A program made the translations under genes and the position numbers. The notes under the pieces are model-generated. The model made no database searches, had not been told where the DNA came from, and was given only the letters and a program-made list of their open reading frames with translations. A stretch of 64,000 nucleotides of DNA from Oceanospirillum multiglobuliferum. GTDB taxonomy: Bacteria > Pseudomonadota > Gammaproteobacteria > Pseudomonadales > Halomonadaceae. This document shows positions 60,931 to 64,000 of this stretch, one piece after another. The DNA lies in assembly GCF_900167095.1 (NCBI RefSeq), contig NZ_FUXG01000006.1, positions 62,001 through 126,000 of the forward strand, in the 5' to 3' direction. Position 1 is the first letter of the stretch. Each line of letters begins with the position of its first letter.

Positions 60931-61467
60931 ATGGCTGAACTAAGCACCGTTGCCAGACCTTATGCAAAAGCTGCGTTTGAGTATGCTTTTAGCCAAGGTC
61001 AATTGGCCGAATGGTCTAACATGCTGAGTCTTGCGGCAACTGCCGTATCAGACAAAGCCGTTCAGAATGTACTGAGTAATCCAGGTATTTCTCAACAGCA
61101 AAAAGCAGAGGTGGTTTTAGACATCTGTGCTGCTGTGATGAATGAAAATGGTAAGAACTTTGTCCAGACGCTGAGCGAAGTTGGCCGTTTGTCTTTGTTC
61201 CCTCAAATTGCAGCGCAATTTGAAGTTTTAAAAGCGGAACAAGAAAAGACGGTTGAGGTGGAAATTTTCTCCGCCTATGAGCTGACGAATGAACAGCAGA
61301 CCAAGTTGGCACAAGCTCTGCAAAAACGTCTGAATCGTGAAATTAAAATCCAGACTCAGGTCGACAAAAGCCTGATTGGCGGTGTTTTGATCCATGCTGG
61401 TGACACCGTAATTGACGGTTCAGTGCGTGGAAAGCTTGCAAAACTGGCCGAGGCAATGAATTCCTGA
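60931..61467 (+). CDS. atpH: ATP synthase F1 subunit delta
   Basis: The 178-residue delta subunit links the b stalk to the top of F1. It starts [20 protein letters not shown], typical of OSCP/delta, and contains the C-terminal [22 protein letters not shown]. It lies 12 bp after atpF and 16 bp before atpA. Confidence 0.96.
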   Translation: MAELSTVARPYAKAAFEYAFSQGQLAEWSNMLSLAATAVSDKAVQNVLSNPGISQQQKAEVVLDICAAVMNENGKNFVQTLSEVGRLSLFPQIAAQFEVLKAEQEKTVEVEIFSAYELTNEQQTKLAQALQKRLNREIKIQTQVDKSLIGGVLIHAGDTVIDGSVRGKLAKLAEAMNS

Positions 61468-61483
61468 GTTTGAGGGACATGGC

Positions 61484-63028
61484 ATGCAGCAACTGAATCC
61501 ATCTGAGATCAGCGAAATTATCAAGAAGCGCATCACTAGTACTGATGTTTCTTCTGAAGCCCGCACACAGGGCACAATTGTAAGCGTATCTGACGGTATC
61601 GTGACGATTCATGGTCTGGCTGACGTGATGTACGGGGAAATGATTGAATTCCCAGGTAACATCTACGGTATGGCGATGAACCTTGAGCGTGATGCTGTTG
61701 GTGCTGTAGTGCTAGGTGACTACCTACCACTACAGGAAGGCATGACTGCTAAATGTACAGGTCGCATTCTGGAAGTTCCAGTGGGTCCTGAACTGAAAGG
61801 TCGTGTTGTAGACGCATTAGGTAACCCAATCGACGGTAAAGGCCCAATCGACGCGAAAGAAACTGACGCGGTTGAGAAGGTTGCTCCGGGCGTACTGTGG
61901 CGTAAATCGGTAGATCAACCAGTACAGACTGGTTATAAAGCGATTGATGCGATGGTACCAGTAGGTCGTGGTCAGCGTGAGCTGATTATCGGTGACCGTC
62001 AGATCGGTAAAACCGCAATTGCAATTGACGCAATTATTAACCAGAAAAACACAGGTATTACTTGTGTTTATGTGGCGATTGGTCAGAAGCAATCAACGAT
62101 TGCTAACGTAGTACGTAAGCTAGAAGAGCATGGCGCAATGAACCACACTATCGTGGTTAACGCAGGTGCATCTGATCCTGCATCTATGCAGTTCTTGGCG
62201 CCGTACTCCGGTTGTACAATGGGTGAATACTTCCGTGACCGCGGTGAAGACGCTCTAATCATCTATGATGATTTGACTAAACAAGCATGGGCATATCGTC
62301 AGATTTCCCTGTTGTTGCGTCGTCCACCAGGACGTGAAGCATACCCAGGTGACGTGTTCTATTTACACTCACGTTTGCTAGAACGTGCCTCTCGCGTAAG
62401 CGAAGAGTACGTTGAGAAGTTTACCGAAGGTAAAGTGACAGGTAAGACTGGTTCTCTAACCGCTCTACCTATCATTGAAACTCAGGGCGGCGACGTATCT
62501 GCATTCGTACCAACCAACGTAATTTCGATTACAGACGGTCAGATTTTCGTAGAAACAAGTGCATTCAACGCAGGTATCCGTCCTGCAATGAACGCTGGTA
62601 TCTCGGTATCTCGTGTTGGTGGTGCTGCGCAGACTAAGATCATTAAGAAACTGGGTGGCGGTATTCGTCTAGCTCTTGCTCAATATCGTGAGCTGGCAGC
62701 ATTCTCTCAGTTTGCTTCTGATCTTGACGAAGCAACTCGTAAGCAGCTTGAGCATGGTCAGCGCGTTACTGAGCTGATGAAGCAAAAGCAGTACTCTCCA
62801 ATGTCTATCGCTGAGATGGGTATTGTTCTGTACGCTGCTAACGAAGGTTTCCTGGATGATGTTCCGGTAAACAAGATTGGTGACTTTGAAGCAGCGCTGC
62901 TGTCTTTCATGAACAGTGAAAAAGCAGAGCTGATGACCAAGATCAATCAGACAGGCAACTACAACGACGAAATCGAAGCTGGCTTTAAAGCAGGTATTGA
63001 GCAGTTCAAAGCTACTCAGACTTGGTAA
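61484..63028 (+). CDS. atpA: ATP synthase F1 subunit alpha
   Basis: The non-catalytic nucleotide-binding subunit of F1, 514 residues. Seen are the Walker [39 protein letters not shown], and the conserved SISDG-like [11 protein letters not shown] and arginine-finger region [21 protein letters not shown] 9-bp perfect hairpin stands between its stop and atpG. Confidence 0.98.
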   Translation: MQQLNPSEISEIIKKRITSTDVSSEARTQGTIVSVSDGIVTIHGLADVMYGEMIEFPGNIYGMAMNLERDAVGAVVLGDYLPLQEGMTAKCTGRILEVPVGPELKGRVVDALGNPIDGKGPIDAKETDAVEKVAPGVLWRKSVDQPVQTGYKAIDAMVPVGRGQRELIIGDRQIGKTAIAIDAIINQKNTGITCVYVAIGQKQSTIANVVRKLEEHGAMNHTIVVNAGASDPASMQFLAPYSGCTMGEYFRDRGEDALIIYDDLTKQAWAYRQISLLLRRPPGREAYPGDVFYLHSRLLERASRVSEEYVEKFTEGKVTGKTGSLTALPIIETQGGDVSAFVPTNVISITDGQIFVETSAFNAGIRPAMNAGISVSRVGGAAQTKIIKKLGGGIRLALAQYRELAAFSQFASDLDEATRKQLEHGQRVTELMKQKQYSPMSIAEMGIVLYAANEGFLDDVPVNKIGDFEAALLSFMNSEKAELMTKINQTGNYNDEIEAGFKAGIEQFKATQTW

Positions 63029-63035
63029 GCCGTTT

Positions 63036-63056
63036 ACCCGCAGCTTAGCTGCGGGT
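63036..63056 (+). repeat. Intercistronic hairpin between atpA and atpG
   Basis: ACCCGCAGC - TTA - GCTGCGGGT is a perfect 9-bp GC-rich stem 8 bases past the atpA stop. There is no T run, so it is more likely an mRNA stability element than a terminator. Confidence 0.6.
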
Positions 63057-63097
63057 AGGCTCTGCCCAGAGTCGTTTTTTGAATAAGGCATGATGCT

Positions 63098-63955
63098 ATG
63101 GCAGTCGGAAAAGAGATTAAAAACCAGATCGCGAGCATCGGTAACACGCGCAAGATTACTAGCGCGATGGAGATGGTTGCCGCGAGCAAGATGCGCCGTG
63201 CGCAAGATCGCATGGCCGCCAGCCAGCCTTATGCCAATCAGATTCGTAAAGTTGTAGGTCATATTGCCAATGCAACGCCTGAGTATCGTCATCATTATTT
63301 AGATGACCGCGATGTTAAACGTGTAGGTTACGTTGTTGTTGCGTCTGACCGTGGTTTGTGTGGTGGCTTGAACGTGAACATGTTCAAAGCATTACTGAAA
63401 AACATGGCAGAGTGGCGTGCTAAAGGTGCAGAGTTCAAGTTCTGCGCTATCGGCAGTAAAGCTGTAGGTTTCTTCCGTTCCAATGGTGGTCAGGTTCTGG
63501 CCTCAAAAACTGGTCTGGGGGATGCACCTGTAGCTAGCGATCTGATTGGTAGTGTCAAGGTGGTACTTGATGCGTATGACGCCGGTGAGTTGGATCGTGT
63601 TTATGTGGTGTATAACCAATTCGTAAATACGATGACCCAAAAACCCGTTGTACAGCAATTGCTGCCTTTACAGGCTGAAGATAAAACCGGCCCCGATCAC
63701 TGGGACTACTTGTATGAGCCAGATGCAAAAGAGCTTCTGGACAAGTTACTGGTACGTTATGTGGAGTCACAAACTTACCAAGCAGTGGTCGAGAACAATG
63801 CTTGTGAGCAGTCCGCGCGTATGTTGGCGATGAAAAACGCCACCGATAACGCAGGTGATCTGATTAAGAGTCTACAGTTGATTTACAACAAGGCTCGTCA
63901 GGCTGCGATTACGCAGGAAATTTCTGAGATCGTGAGCGGTGCATCTGCGGTTTAA
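63098..63955 (+). CDS. atpG: ATP synthase F1 subunit gamma
   Basis: The 285-residue rotor shaft of F1. It begins [20 protein letters not shown] with [19 protein letters not shown], and ends with [38 protein letters not shown], both standard. atpD should follow directly; the window ends 45 bp later. Confidence 0.97.
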   Translation: MAVGKEIKNQIASIGNTRKITSAMEMVAASKMRRAQDRMAASQPYANQIRKVVGHIANATPEYRHHYLDDRDVKRVGYVVVASDRGLCGGLNVNMFKALLKNMAEWRAKGAEFKFCAIGSKAVGFFRSNGGQVLASKTGLGDAPVASDLIGSVKVVLDAYDAGELDRVYVVYNQFVNTMTQKPVVQQLLPLQAEDKTGPDHWDYLYEPDAKELLDKLLVRYVESQTYQAVVENNACEQSARMLAMKNATDNAGDLIKSLQLIYNKARQAAITQEISEIVSGASAV

Positions 63956-64000
63956 TACGCAGGCACAAGCATGCAGGGTTCAATTGCAGGTTTAAGAGGA

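Overview
The window (64 kb) is the replication-origin neighbourhood of a gammaproteobacterial chromosome. Gene order matches the dnaA-proximal region known from Pseudomonas (aroE, hemF, tsaC, dprA, LysM, def, fmt, rsmB, trkA; glyQ-glyS-gmhB; gyrB-recF-dnaN-dnaA | rpmH-rnpA-yidC-mnmE; mnmG-rsmG-parA-parB-atpIBEFHAG). Protein style and moderate GC suggest a marine Oceanospirillales-type organism; this placement is inference from synteny and no 16S gene is present.

Layout. 1-2054: lysA (5' cut), dapF, DUF484. 2082-7726: methyltransferase, orphan sensor histidine kinase, LPP20-like lipoprotein, serA with a long structured leader, alkyltransferase-like DNA repair protein. 7830-11895: a tryptophan-type ABC transporter (TrpX/Y/Z-like), then a DMT permease preceded by a Trp-rich leader peptide and terminator that read as a transcription attenuator. 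11955-15200 (minus): aroE, DsbA-family protein, hemF, tsaC. 15366-17456 (minus): an inserted AT-rich type II restriction-modification pair whose cytosine methyltransferase carries an N-terminal MerR-like helix-turn-helix. 17567-25982: dprA and LysM (minus), def-fmt-rsmB-trkA-trkH (plus). 26051-30953: lipid A/core genes (lpxL-type, waaA, heptosyltransferase-type, kdkA) and a PAP2 phosphatase. 31106-36239: MFS carrier, glyQS, gmhB. 36354-44283 (minus): gyrB, recF, an inserted GNAT + Ymh-type pair, dnaN, dnaA. 44284-44870: DnaA-box-rich oriC candidate. 44871-48703 (plus): rpmH, rnpA, yidC, mnmE. 48734-53615: DMT permease, thioesterase, methyltransferase, DEAD-box helicase with a structured leader. 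53671-54202: second DnaA-box/AT-rich region. 54203-63955: mnmG, rsmG, parAB and the F1Fo ATP synthase operon, cut before atpD.

How it works together: transcription diverges at dnaA/rpmH, so replication and transcription run together away from 44.3-44.9 kb. ParB is encoded at 57.6 kb and its parS sites (two perfect, two near-perfect) lie at 36.3, 38.8, 39.5 and 50.2 kb around the origin. Accessory insertions (restriction-modification, Ymh/GNAT) interrupt otherwise conserved blocks. The most noteworthy candidates for undescribed biology are the Trp attenuator on the DMT permease, the operator-like repeats around the methyltransferase promoter, and the structured leaders of serA and the DEAD-box helicase. 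No tRNA, rRNA, CRISPR array, transposase or integrase was seen.
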